Below are positions 7,398 to 15,575 of a DNA stretch of 45,548 bases, piece by piece. Made by a program: the position numbers and the translations under genes. Each line of letters begins with the position of its first letter. Positions within the stretch are counted from its first letter, which is position 1. This DNA comes from Candidatus Heimdallarchaeota archaeon (GTDB lineage: Archaea; Asgardarchaeota; Heimdallarchaeia; Heimdallarchaeales; Heimdallarchaeaceae). Location of the stretch: positions 1 to 45,548 of the forward strand of contig BPTO01000005.1 in NCBI GenBank assembly GCA_023705985.1, written 5' to 3'. The notes beneath the pieces were generated by a model. The model saw nothing but the letters and a program-made list of their open reading frames with translations. It made no database searches and was not told where the DNA came from.

Positions 7398-8369
7398 CTA
7401 TTGACTTCTCATCCGCTTTAGAATCCTTTCTACTAAGAATGTTATCCATGCTGATGGTTTTCTTTTTTGGCCAAAGTCCCACTCTTTCCAAGCCCGCCAT
7501 ACCGATTCTGCTGTATACATACCCTTTTCATCTGCTTTTTGTTTGATTATATCTACCATTTCAATTAATCTTTCATCGTTTCTTAACCAAGGAAATTGCG
7601 ATAAAACTTCAGTAACATGCAAAATATCATACCATATTAAAGGGGCTTTTAATTTTTTGAATCGGCTACCCATCCCAAACAAATATGGTTTCCTTTCTTT
7701 TCTTTTTTCCCATAATTCAAGTAAAGATTCTGCCCCAATCCTACATTCGTTGCTATTTCTCCACTTTTTCATTTGAGAAAGAGCTTTAAGTATTACAAGA
7801 TTAGCGTAAGGGCAAGGATCAGCTTTTCTTCCAGGGCCCCTGAACTTTCCTAAATCGTTAGATACAGCACAAGGCCATCCATTTTCTCTTATTAAACTTA
7901 CTATATGCTTTGCTGATTGCTCAACACTTTTCTCCCCATCTAACCCAAATTTGGCAATAACATACATAATTAATGGTGCATCACAGAGCATCCATGAAAA
8001 CTGATTTGTACCAGATCCCCCAAATCTAATTGGAATATTTACGAGCACTTGAAAAAATCCTTCCTCAGATTTTCTATTTAAAATTTTATTGATTACTACC
8101 TTGATTCCATCGTCTTCTTGTGTTAACCCCAAATCAGCTACCAAAGTTAATTTATGTAACAGGTGGCTAGCATCGTTGTGACGTTTTAATGGTGACCCAG
8201 GCCATAGATGGAGATCTTCAATTACTTTCTTTATTTTAGAGTCCTTCAACATTATTTTTTTTGCAGAAACAACCTCTGGTGATTTTTCAGGCTGGTTAAG
8301 CAAATGCACACGAGCATTATATTCAACCCAGGGTTCTGATTGAACCAACCATACTATAACATCCTTCAT
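7398..8369 (-). CDS. Predicted alpha/alpha-toroid-like protein, function unknown
   Basis: 323 aa, soluble, rich in helices and in Trp and Leu. Repeated helical pairs with small motifs (DASHLLHKLTLVADLGL, FSWMLCDAPLIMYVIAKFG, PCPYANLVILKAL, APLIWYDILHVTEVLSQF) resemble the prenyltransferase/terpene-cyclase type alpha/alpha toroid. A basic C-terminus ends the protein. No DxDD-type cyclase motif or zinc ligand set is evident, so enzymatic activity is not claimed. It lies downstream of the Rab-like GTPase on the same strand but 293 bp away, so it probably has its own promoter. Confidence 0.7.
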   Translation of the reverse strand: MKDVIVWLVQSEPWVEYNARVHLLNQPEKSPEVVSAKKIMLKDSKIKKVIEDLHLWPGSPLKRHNDASHLLHKLTLVADLGLTQEDDGIKVVINKILNRKSEEGFFQVLVNIPIRFGGSGTNQFSWMLCDAPLIMYVIAKFGLDGEKSVEQSAKHIVSLIRENGWPCAVSNDLGKFRGPGRKADPCPYANLVILKALSQMKKWRNSNECRIGAESLLELWEKRKERKPYLFGMGSRFKKLKAPLIWYDILHVTEVLSQFPWLRNDERLIEMVDIIKQKADEKGMYTAESVWRAWKEWDFGQKRKPSAWITFLVERILKRMRSQ

Positions 8370-8531
8370 AACCTAGAAATATAGGAATTCATTATTAAAC
8401 AATTTTAGTAAAATTCGCTTAATTGAACTTCGAGTAATTCAAATCTCGGCTTTTTTGTTACATATAGTTAACTTTCTTTATTTTCCTTCTACTTTTTTTA
8501 CTAAAAAATTATTTCATCTAAGTTCAATTTT

Positions 8532-8545
8532 TCGAAAATTTTCGA
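8532..8545. repeat. Perfect 14-bp palindrome in the 293-bp gap 8370-8662
   Basis: TCGAAAATTTTCGA is a perfect palindrome. A related TTTTTCGAAAATA occurs nearby at about 8608-8620. The gap is otherwise very AT-rich with T-tracts. It lies after the Rab-like GTPase gene and before the toroid gene, so it could serve termination of the first or regulation of the second. No gene is seen in this gap. Confidence 0.4.
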
Positions 8546-8662
8546 TTTTTTCAGCTTACACATCTGTTTCTCCCGACAAAAATCAAAAATAATCCTTCTA
8601 AAAGCTATTTTTCGAAAATATTTAGGTCTAGAGTTTTAAGAGAACGGTCAAAAACATTCGAT

Positions 8663-9229
8663 TTAATCTAGGCCCACTTCTACACGTTTCTTTTCAACTG
8701 CAGCCATAAGTTCTTTAGCAAAAGTTATGAAAGCATCTTCAACTTTTTCTCCTGTTTTAGCAGAAGTAATAAAAAATGATTCCTTTGGCAGTTTTAGCTC
8801 TTCCACTAGTTTGTAAGTTTCATCATCTGAAATTACAACTTGTTCTTTTAGATCGGCTTTATTTCCAACAACAAAGAAAATAACTTCCTCTTCCACGCTA
8901 TCTAACCCCTTTTTCCACAAATTCAAGGATGTTAGTGTATTTTCTCTAGTGAGATCAAAAACAAGGAGACACCCCTTGGCACCGCGATAAAATTTCTCCC
9001 TGACAGAGGCAAATCTTTCTTGTCCACCTATATCACTTATCAAAAATAAAACTTCGTCATCACCGACAAACAGCTGTTTACTTAGGATATCAACGCCTAT
9101 AGTCATTAGATAAGAAGCAGAGAATCTATTATGTACAAAGCGTGTGATAAGCGAACTTTTTCCTACTCCAGGATCTCCAAGTAAGACTATCTTGAAGATG
9201 TATTTCCGTCCTTGCTTCTTCTCGACCAT
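8663..9229 (-). CDS. Rab/Ras-like small GTPase
   Basis: 188 aa, a complete small GTPase domain of Ras-superfamily type: G1 GDPGVGKS (18-25), G2 threonine in TIGVD (43), G3 DIGGQE (66-71), G4 NKAD (123-126) and G5 SAK (156-158). The switch II region DIGGQERFASVREKFYRGAKG is Rab-like, with Gly instead of Ala in the usual DTAGQE. The C-terminus (VEVGLD) has no cysteine, so it is not prenylated by the classic route; membrane recruitment would need a partner. Such GTPases are expanded in Asgard archaea. The HIT gene is the next gene upstream on the same strand, 75 bp away. Confidence 0.93.
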   Translation of the reverse strand: MVEKKQGRKYIFKIVLLGDPGVGKSSLITRFVHNRFSASYLMTIGVDILSKQLFVGDDEVLFLISDIGGQERFASVREKFYRGAKGCLLVFDLTRENTLTSLNLWKKGLDSVEEEVIFFVVGNKADLKEQVVISDDETYKLVEELKLPKESFFITSAKTGEKVEDAFITFAKELMAAVEKKRVEVGLD

Positions 9230-9304
9230 TTAGTTTTTCCCTACTTGTTGTATTTTTAGTTTCTCTTTTTATTAATCTTGTGCTTTAAATTCCATATTGA
9301 CTTT

Positions 9305-9709
9305 CTAGTTCTTGAATTTTTTAATAATCTCTTCAGCTGTTTTTTGCTCTAGTTTTCCTTGCTCTGGAAACTTAATAATTCCATCATTAGACCACCGTGG
9401 AATGAGATGGAAATGAACATGAAAGATAACTTGCCCTGCCGCTCTTTCGTTGCTTTGTACGATGTTCACTCCTTCTGCTTCTGTAGTTTCCTTTAGCTTT
9501 TTTGCAACCATTGGTAATTTTTTCAAAAAAACTATATCCTCTTCTGGAACGGAGAAAAGAGTTTTATAATGCTTTTTCGGGATAAAAAGACTGTGCCCTT
9601 TTGAAATAGGGTTTATATCTAAAAACACTTTTACATCCTCATCTTCATAAAGTGTATAACTTGGAATCTCTCCTTTTACAATCATGCAAAAAATGCAGTT
9701 ATCTGTCAT
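9305..9709 (-). CDS. HIT-family nucleotide hydrolase/transferase
   Basis: 134 aa, the normal length for a single-domain HIT protein. The N-terminal CIFC and IPSYTLYEDEDV, then the loop GHSLFIPKKHY, and the histidine triad HVHFHLIPRW near the C-terminus match the Hint/Fhit branch, which hydrolyses nucleoside phosphoramidates or dinucleoside polyphosphates. The ATG at 9709 is preceded by AAGGTGA, a good Shine-Dalgarno. It sits between the deaminase-like gene (51 bp upstream) and the small GTPase on the same strand. Confidence 0.92.
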   Translation of the reverse strand: MTDNCIFCMIVKGEIPSYTLYEDEDVKVFLDINPISKGHSLFIPKKHYKTLFSVPEEDIVFLKKLPMVAKKLKETTEAEGVNIVQSNERAAGQVIFHVHFHLIPRWSNDGIIKFPEQGKLEQKTAEEIIKKFKN

Positions 9710-9760
9710 ATATTATTCACCTTATTTGTTTTTTTAGTATTATATCCTACCTTTTTCAGT

Positions 9761-11092
9761 TTACTCATTCCACCGATTTTGATAAAGTGTAGCTTTTTCT
9801 CTTAAATTTTGTAAATCTATAATTGTAAACTGATTATCCTTAAACAAAATCTTACCATCAACCATCACCATATTAACATCTTTCCCAGATGCAGAATAAA
9901 CAAGATGCGAAATAGGATCATATAGTGGGATACAGTTTACATCTGAAATATCAACTTGGAATAAATCAGCTTTTTTTCCAATTTCAAGAGAGCCAATTTC
10001 TTTGTCCAAGTTTAGAGCCTTCGCACCCTCAATTGTAGCCATTTTTAACACAACCTTCGAAGGGAGAACTCTTTCATTTAAGTGTTTAACTTTTTGCAGA
10101 AAGCTTGCTAATCTCATTTCTCTAAACATATCTAAATTATTATTACAAGGCGCTCCATCGGTGCCTAATCCAACAATGACATCCATATCAAGGTATTTAC
10201 TGACATCACAAATACCAGAAGCAAGTTTGGAATTACTGGAAGGGTTATGTGTTATTCGTGTATCAGTTTGTTTAATAAGATTATATTCTACATCATCTAA
10301 CCATATACCATGTGCTAGAATCGTCTGGTTTCCTAACGCATCAAGTTCATTTAACGCCCGTATGTATGACTTGCCATAATATCTTTCAACTTGAGCACAT
10401 TCTTCTCTATTTTCAGACGCATGTGTATGAATCATAATATCAGGATAGTTTTTCTGAATTTCAGAGAGTTTTTTCATTAACTGAGGGGAACACGATAAGA
10501 GAAATCTAGCGTTGAGCGAATACTTTATTCTATTTTTTTGGGTTTGATGGTAATCTCCAATATCCTTTATCACATCTTCAACAATCTTCTCTGTATGCTC
10601 AATCATATCATCTGGGAAACCATTGTTTACATCCATAAGCATTTTACCAATTCGTGTCCTTATACCACTATCAATTGCTGCTTGTATTCCATAATCCGAA
10701 TATTTTGTAGTCAACATATCATTACAAGTAGTTGTACCTGTTCTAATCATTTCAGCAAAACCGAGAAGTGAGGAAGTGTGGACTTCATCAGTAGTAAAAC
10801 TCGTTTCACCAGGTAAAACAATTTTCTGTAACCAATCTATAAGAGCTAAATCATCTGCTTTTCCTCTTAAAAGAGTTTGAACACTATGACTATGTGTGTT
10901 TACCAATCCTGGAACAAGAATCTTATTTAAACCCTCTATTACTACATTAGCAGAAAAATCTTTGTGAATATTTTTTCTTGATCCAATTGCTTTAATTCTG
11001 TCATCCACAACATAAACAGCACCATCTTGTATTACAGCATTCGTTAGATTACAGGTAATAAGATAATCAGCTTCAATAATTACATCAGACAC
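9761..11092 (-). CDS. mtaD: MtaD-like amidohydrolase (MTA/SAH or related adenosine deaminase)
   Basis: About 443 aa of the ATZ/TRZ amidohydrolase family. The metal-site motifs are present: NTHSHSVQTLLRG, HTHASEN, LAHGIWL and GLGTDGAPCNNNLDMF. The closest known role is deamination of 5'-methylthioadenosine or S-adenosylhomocysteine, in nucleoside salvage. The frame opens at 11212, but its first 40 residues are unlike the family and overlap the divergent UDG region. I prefer GTG 11092 (or TTG 11101), giving an N-terminus beginning at SDVIIEADYLI. Divergent from UDG across a roughly 70-bp shared promoter region. Confidence 0.82.
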   Translation of the reverse strand: MSDVIIEADYLITCNLTNAVIQDGAVYVVDDRIKAIGSRKNIHKDFSANVVIEGLNKILVPGLVNTHSHSVQTLLRGKADDLALIDWLQKIVLPGETSFTTDEVHTSSLLGFAEMIRTGTTTCNDMLTTKYSDYGIQAAIDSGIRTRIGKMLMDVNNGFPDDMIEHTEKIVEDVIKDIGDYHQTQKNRIKYSLNARFLLSCSPQLMKKLSEIQKNYPDIMIHTHASENREECAQVERYYGKSYIRALNELDALGNQTILAHGIWLDDVEYNLIKQTDTRITHNPSSNSKLASGICDVSKYLDMDVIVGLGTDGAPCNNNLDMFREMRLASFLQKVKHLNERVLPSKVVLKMATIEGAKALNLDKEIGSLEIGKKADLFQVDISDVNCIPLYDPISHLVYSASGKDVNMVMVDGKILFKDNQFTIIDLQNLREKATLYQNRWNE

Positions 11093-11162
11093 TTTTACCA
11101 ATGCAATGATTACATTAAGCTTAATAAAGTCTATTTTTAAGATAAAGAGTGAGGAGAAAAGT

Positions 11163-11822
11163 TTGTCAGAGGTTTCTTTAGAAAAATTAACAGAAACAAT
11201 GAAAACTTGCATAGCATGTCAGCTTCATAAGGATCGTACGCAAGTGGTTCCAGGAATATACGGACCAAAAAATGGACTGTGTTTGATTGGAGAAGCTCCA
11301 GGATATAATGAAGATCTCAAAGGACAACCATTTATAGGCAGGTCGGGAAAATTACTAGATAAAATGCTCAATAATGTTGGTTTAGTGCGAGGGAAAAATC
11401 TAAGCATATTGAATGTTGTTAAATGCCGTCCAACAATAGATGGTTCAAATCGGACGCCCACAGCATCAGAACTGAAATTTTGTGGTGAAAAGTGGTTAAC
11501 TAAACAACTTCAAATCCTTAAACCAAAATTACTTGTCACACTTGGGGGAATATCTCTAAAATTCTTTTTCCCTAAAGCTAGTGTAACTCGTTCAGCTGGG
11601 ACAATTATGGTTTCTACTGATGGATACCCTATATTCTCAACTTTCCATCCAGCTTATTTATTAAGGAATGGTAGACCTGAATTGTATGAAAAATATGAGA
11701 GTCATTTCAAAGAAATTACAGATATAATGAATAAGGATTCAAGCACGATTTCTGAAATAGCGCCACTAGAGCCAGCAAAGCCTAAGAGTCAGAAAAAATT
11801 GACTGATTTTTTTGAGAAGTAG
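11163..11822 (+). CDS. Type-4 (family 4) uracil-DNA glycosylase with C-terminal PIP box
   Basis: 219 aa from TTG 11163, which follows GAGGAG by six bases; an ATG at 11106 is in frame but lacks a good ribosome site and adds an unusual tail. Fe-S ligands appear as CIACQLH and KCRP...FC (C-x17-C). GEAPGYNEDLKGQPFIGRSG is the uracil-pocket region and HPAYLLRN the conserved late motif. The C-terminus has QKKLTDFF, a PCNA-interacting peptide, as expected for clamp-linked base excision of uracil from deaminated DNA. It is followed after 53 bp by the phosphohexomutase gene. Confidence 0.92.
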   Translation: MSEVSLEKLTETMKTCIACQLHKDRTQVVPGIYGPKNGLCLIGEAPGYNEDLKGQPFIGRSGKLLDKMLNNVGLVRGKNLSILNVVKCRPTIDGSNRTPTASELKFCGEKWLTKQLQILKPKLLVTLGGISLKFFFPKASVTRSAGTIMVSTDGYPIFSTFHPAYLLRNGRPELYEKYESHFKEITDIMNKDSSTISEIAPLEPAKPKSQKKLTDFFEK

Positions 11823-11875
11823 ATAATGTACTCATGTTGGAAACTTTTTAAATTTCGTAATCAAACGTCAACAAG

Positions 11876-13273
11876 ATGAAAAAACTCGAAAAATTGTTTG
11901 GCACAGCTGGAATACGTGGCTTATTTGGAGAGAAGGTGACAGCTGATTTAATCATACAACTTAGCCAATCAATAGCAGAACTATATCCAGAAAGTGGTAT
12001 GCTTGTTGGTCATGATGCAAGAACATCGTCAGAAGTTCTAGCTCAGTATGCTTATGCATCACTTGCTATTGTAGGAAAGAGCGTTTTTCAAGTAGGATTG
12101 TGTTCTTTTCCTGTCATAGCTAACCTTACAACAACTTCAAAACATGAAATAGCAATTTATATTACTGCTTCACACAATGCACCAGAGTATAATGGGGTAA
12201 AAGTCTTGCAAAATGGGAGAGAGTTTACTAAGGAAGAGCAAGATAAACTAGAAGAAGCGATTCACACAAAATTAGATGCTAAAACAGCCATTATTCATAA
12301 AGAATGGCATGAAATAATTCCACAGCAGAAAATATATGACGCAGACAGACAATACATTAGGAGGATAAAAAACTATCTTCAATTTGAAGGAGATGGTAGA
12401 ACAATAATTATAGATCCAGCTAATGGTCCTATGGGTTTACTCTCCCCTATATTATTCAGTGAACTAGGGTTTAAAGTTATATCCATAAATTCACATGTTG
12501 ATGGTTCCTTTCCAGGAAGACCAGGAGAACCTATTGAAGAAAACCTTCAACAACTCATAGGTTTATGTAAATTAGAAAATGCTATAGGTATTGCGCATGA
12601 TGGAGATGGAGACCGTGTCAGCATTATTGACGAAACTGGTTCCTTTATTGAGCTCTCAAGATTTAACGCTTTGCTAGCCAAGCTTGCTATTGAAGAAGAG
12701 GGAGAAGGAAATGTCATTCTAAGCATTGATTCTTCAACTTGTATTGACAATGTTGTGAAATTAACAAATTCAAAAGTTATTCGTACTAATCTGGGTGAAC
12801 TTCATGGTAAAGCTATAGCAATGATTGCTAAAGGTGAAAGAGTTATTTTTGCAGCTGAACCTTGGAAACCCATTCATCCTAAATGGGGGTTTTGGATAGA
12901 TGGACTATTCAGCATAGGAAATATTTTGAAAGTGATAAGTACAAAGAAAACAACTGTTTCTGAACTAATGAAAGAGATCCCAAAGAATATCGCAGAAAGA
13001 AGAGCATACTTAGTTGATGAAAAGAAGCAAGAAGAGAAATATAACCAATGTAAAGAAACATTAGAAAAAATACTGAAAGATGAACAAAAAGAAGAATTAA
13101 CAATTGATGGGCTAAGATATGATATGGAGGATGGGACGTGGATACTTGTTAGGAAATCTGGAACTGAATCAAAAATACGTATTTACTTCGAATCACCTAC
13201 ACAAGAAAGATTTAATTGGATAAAAACAATAATAGAAGAGATTGAAAAAGAGATTTTATTGGGAAAAGAGTAG
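11876..13273 (+). CDS. Phosphohexomutase (phosphoglucosamine/phosphomannomutase family)
   Basis: 465 aa, alpha-D-phosphohexomutase superfamily. The order is GTAGIRGLFGE at the N-terminus, the phosphoserine loop ITASHNAPEYNGVK, the metal loop HDGDGDRVS, the sugar-binding loop AEPWKPIHP and the phosphate-binding loop RKSGTESKIRIY. It interconverts hexose 1- and 6-phosphates (glucosamine or mannose) for nucleotide-sugar synthesis; the sugar-binding loop resembles archaeal GlmM-type enzymes more than bacterial ones. It would feed the nucleotidyltransferase and epimerase encoded elsewhere in the window, though this link is inference. Confidence 0.92.
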   Translation: MKKLEKLFGTAGIRGLFGEKVTADLIIQLSQSIAELYPESGMLVGHDARTSSEVLAQYAYASLAIVGKSVFQVGLCSFPVIANLTTTSKHEIAIYITASHNAPEYNGVKVLQNGREFTKEEQDKLEEAIHTKLDAKTAIIHKEWHEIIPQQKIYDADRQYIRRIKNYLQFEGDGRTIIIDPANGPMGLLSPILFSELGFKVISINSHVDGSFPGRPGEPIEENLQQLIGLCKLENAIGIAHDGDGDRVSIIDETGSFIELSRFNALLAKLAIEEEGEGNVILSIDSSTCIDNVVKLTNSKVIRTNLGELHGKAIAMIAKGERVIFAAEPWKPIHPKWGFWIDGLFSIGNILKVISTKKTTVSELMKEIPKNIAERRAYLVDEKKQEEKYNQCKETLEKILKDEQKEELTIDGLRYDMEDGTWILVRKSGTESKIRIYFESPTQERFNWIKTIIEEIEKEILLGKE

Positions 13274-13279
13274 ATTAGA

Positions 13280-13657
13280 ATGGTTTCAAACACAATCAAG
13301 GAAGAATGGAAAATAGCAAATGAAAGAATTCGTATGACACTAGTTATTCTTATATTTTGGGTTATTTTGACAATACTTGGGCTATCAGGTGCTATCAACC
13401 TAACCACGGATTATAACTACTTCTTAGTATATGCAATAATGTCACCATCAGCTATAATCATCTTACTTCTCGGTATGGGAATACAAATTGAACCGCTCTT
13501 AAAAGTGATAATCAAGGGAAGAAAAACTAAGGAAGATGTATGGGCACTGGAAGAAAAACTTCAACCTAGTATTGAAAAGAGAACAAAAAGAAGCGAATTG
13601 TTTCAACTATTAGCCATCTTATTACTATTAATTTCGCTAATTTTTGTTTCTATTTAA
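13280..13657 (+). CDS. Small membrane protein, unknown
   Basis: 125 aa with three likely membrane helices: MTLVILIFWVILTILGLSG, a second around FLVYAIMSPSAIIILLLGMG and a C-terminal LLAILLLLISLIFVS. A charged cytosolic segment lies between the second and third (KGRKTKEDVWALEEKL). It starts 6 bp after the phosphohexomutase stop, so it is probably cotranscribed. No family is recognised. Its stop lies 11 bp from the end of the convergent hydrolase gene. Confidence 0.75.
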   Translation: MVSNTIKEEWKIANERIRMTLVILIFWVILTILGLSGAINLTTDYNYFLVYAIMSPSAIIILLLGMGIQIEPLLKVIIKGRKTKEDVWALEEKLQPSIEKRTKRSELFQLLAILLLLISLIFVSI

Positions 13658-13668
13658 CTAAGTTAATT

Positions 13669-14664
13669 TTAACTTTCTCTATCAAGTATTTTCTCAAATT
13701 TTGAAAGAGATTGGGGTATATCATCATCCTTCAGTACTGTTGTAAACTCTCGTGCAATTAGACCCATCAATCGTTCTCTATTTGATTCATCTGTTTTCAT
13801 AAAAATGAAGCGCCCATTAGGCATTTGTTTAGCAATTTTAGGATATTCTGTTTGATTGTGGATTCTATCTATAGTTCCATTAATGACGAAAACCTCCTCT
13901 TTAATCCTATGCAAATTTCCATAGAGTTCAAAATCCTTTACTTCTTCAGCTCCTTTTTTCCACTTCCATGGAACTGCATTGTCTATAAAGGCTATGGTAC
14001 GTTGCTTCTGAACTTTTTCTTTCATTCCAAAGGTTACTATTCTTTTTATTATTGGTCTCAATAAATTAACAATGAAAATTGGTAATATTGGGGAAACATA
14101 GCGTAGGATCCATTTTGGAAACCACAAAGTGTGCATAGGATCTGTTGCTAAAATCGTAGGAGCTGTTAGTATACCTTCGATAAGCCCGTGAAGAATAATG
14201 GATGAACCCCAACAAGTTCCGTGAAGAACAAAGTCTTTATCCCTTAACTTCAAGTAATTAATGGCATCCTGAACATCCTTTGCTTTCTGACTCATGTCCA
14301 TTCTGGCTTTTGTTTTATCTAAGATGCTACTACCTTTCTCTCTTGTTTCTATAAAGAAACATTCAACTTTCTCGTGTATTGGCTCGTAAAAATCCTCATA
14401 AGCGTGAGGTATTCCTCCCCATCCAGGGATTAACACTAAAGGTCTTTTGGAAATAGGTTTTTTTGGTTTAATATGGAAAACCCTAATTTGACCATCATCA
14501 ACGGGGATGTAGAAGTTATTGCTGACCTCATCACTCCAAAAATCAGGAGCTTTTATTCTTGTAGCATCAAGCATTTTAGCTATTTCTGCTTCATATTCCT
14601 TTGTTAAGGTTATTTCCGGAGGTTTTGACGAATCATCAATTAGCTTCTTTGGCATAGCTTTCAT
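13669..14664 (-). CDS. Alpha/beta hydrolase with a cysteine in the nucleophile elbow
   Basis: 331 aa. LVLIPGWGG begins the hydrolase core. The nucleophile elbow reads HGTCWGSS, a G-x-C-x-G box as in PHA synthases and dienelactone hydrolases rather than G-x-S-x-G. An acid is available in NGTIDRIHN. The region where the catalytic histidine is expected (MKTDESNRERL) contains no histidine, so the triad may be incomplete or rearranged. A hydrophobic stretch (WILRYVSPILPIFIVNLL) may contact membrane or lipid. The substrate is unknown. A single-gene unit convergent with the phosphohexomutase operon. Confidence 0.8.
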   Translation of the reverse strand: MKAMPKKLIDDSSKPPEITLTKEYEAEIAKMLDATRIKAPDFWSDEVSNNFYIPVDDGQIRVFHIKPKKPISKRPLVLIPGWGGIPHAYEDFYEPIHEKVECFFIETREKGSSILDKTKARMDMSQKAKDVQDAINYLKLRDKDFVLHGTCWGSSIILHGLIEGILTAPTILATDPMHTLWFPKWILRYVSPILPIFIVNLLRPIIKRIVTFGMKEKVQKQRTIAFIDNAVPWKWKKGAEEVKDFELYGNLHRIKEEVFVINGTIDRIHNQTEYPKIAKQMPNGRFIFMKTDESNRERLMGLIAREFTTVLKDDDIPQSLSKFEKILDRES

Positions 14665-15190
14665 TTAATTTAGTATTTTTTTAATTTTTCTCATTGAAGT
14701 AATTAGACCCCCGTGTTGAATGGTGTTCTCATGACAACTAGCTCTTAGATTCCAGTCGAAATATTGGTGATGTAAATGCTACAGAGGTCATTGAAAGTAA
14801 TCTACACCTTATTAGAAGAAATCAAATTGATTGATCAGTTGTGAAGAGAAATCAAACAGTTAAACTAACATTAATAATCAGATTTCATTCCGATCGTAAG
14901 GAGCAAAAATAAACATCCGAGACAGCTAATTAATTGAAACAATATCTTATTGGAAGGGTATTTGAAGGACAAAGCAACCTTGTTGTTTAGGTCACTTTCT
15001 GTGAAAGGATCCTTGCTACAAAGTAAATTATACATCGACTTAATTCCCTGTTTTATGTAAATTTTCTCTGTTTATTTTTTAGTACTCATAATTTTCTACT
15101 TAGACTCAAGTAATTACTTTTGTTTTAAAGTAGGTAAAATTAACAAATTATTTCCTAAAAGGACAAGAAACAGACAGTGATTTTGTGGTG
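14665..15190. other. Gene-free stretch upstream of the pilin-like gene
   Basis: About 526 bp with stop codons in all frames and no tRNA fold that I can see. A short open stretch near 14749-14834 (plus strand) has no start codon and does not look coding. The right-hand part is T-rich and becomes promoter-like just before 15191. Confidence 0.5.
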
Positions 15191-15200
15191 TTTATATACA
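15191..15200 (+). promoter_or_regulatory. TATA box for the pilin-like mini-gene
   Basis: TTTATATACA is centred about 32 bases before the ATG at 15227, which places transcription start roughly five bases upstream of the start codon by the usual archaeal spacing. A GTGAGGA element lies between the two. Confidence 0.5.
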
Positions 15201-15226
15201 ATTAAATAGAGAAAGAAGTGAGGAAA

Positions 15227-15397
15227 ATGAATATTCTACAATATATAAGAATGTTGAAATACAGAAAAAGAGGTTCGCCTATTCTAGAGGAGATTTTGCT
15301 TATAGGTATTGCTGTTCTGATTTTCGTAATTATCTTTGGTATAGTGGCTAGTTTGCTTGATTGGACAGAATCGGGTATAAAAGACTTCTTTTCATAG
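15227..15397 (+). CDS. Type IV pilin/archaellin-like mini-protein (class III signal peptide)
   Basis: 56 aa. A basic leader (KYRKRG, residues 11-16) is followed by SPILEEILLIGIAV: a cleavage site after R-G, glutamate at +5 and then about 20 hydrophobic residues, the hallmark of archaeal prepilins processed by a FlaK/PibD-type peptidase. Only about 15 residues follow the hydrophobic helix, so the mature protein would be essentially the N-terminal pilin helix, or a small membrane subunit. A TATA box and GTGAGGAAA precede the ATG. No other pilus genes are in the window. Confidence 0.6.
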   Translation: MNILQYIRMLKYRKRGSPILEEILLIGIAVLIFVIIFGIVASLLDWTESGIKDFFS

Positions 15398-15575
15398 AAC
15401 CTGTCTAAAAATTTACTATTAACTCATTTTCTTGGTGTTTTATATCAATTCTTTAAGAGTATTTTTTAAGATCAACATTTCTCGTTGGGGTAGTTGTCCT
15501 CACTTTTAGAGAAAAATGTGATTATTCAAACATTTACACAATAAAATTTTTTAACGTTCCTTAAAAGTTGACTTG

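Noticed and set aside
10002-10379. 125-codon plus-strand frame inside the MtaD-like gene
   Set aside because: It is the antisense shadow of a clear amidohydrolase.
14749-14834. Short open stretch in the 14.7-15.2 kb gap
   Set aside because: It has no start codon and no ribosome site, and its composition does not resemble neighbouring genes.
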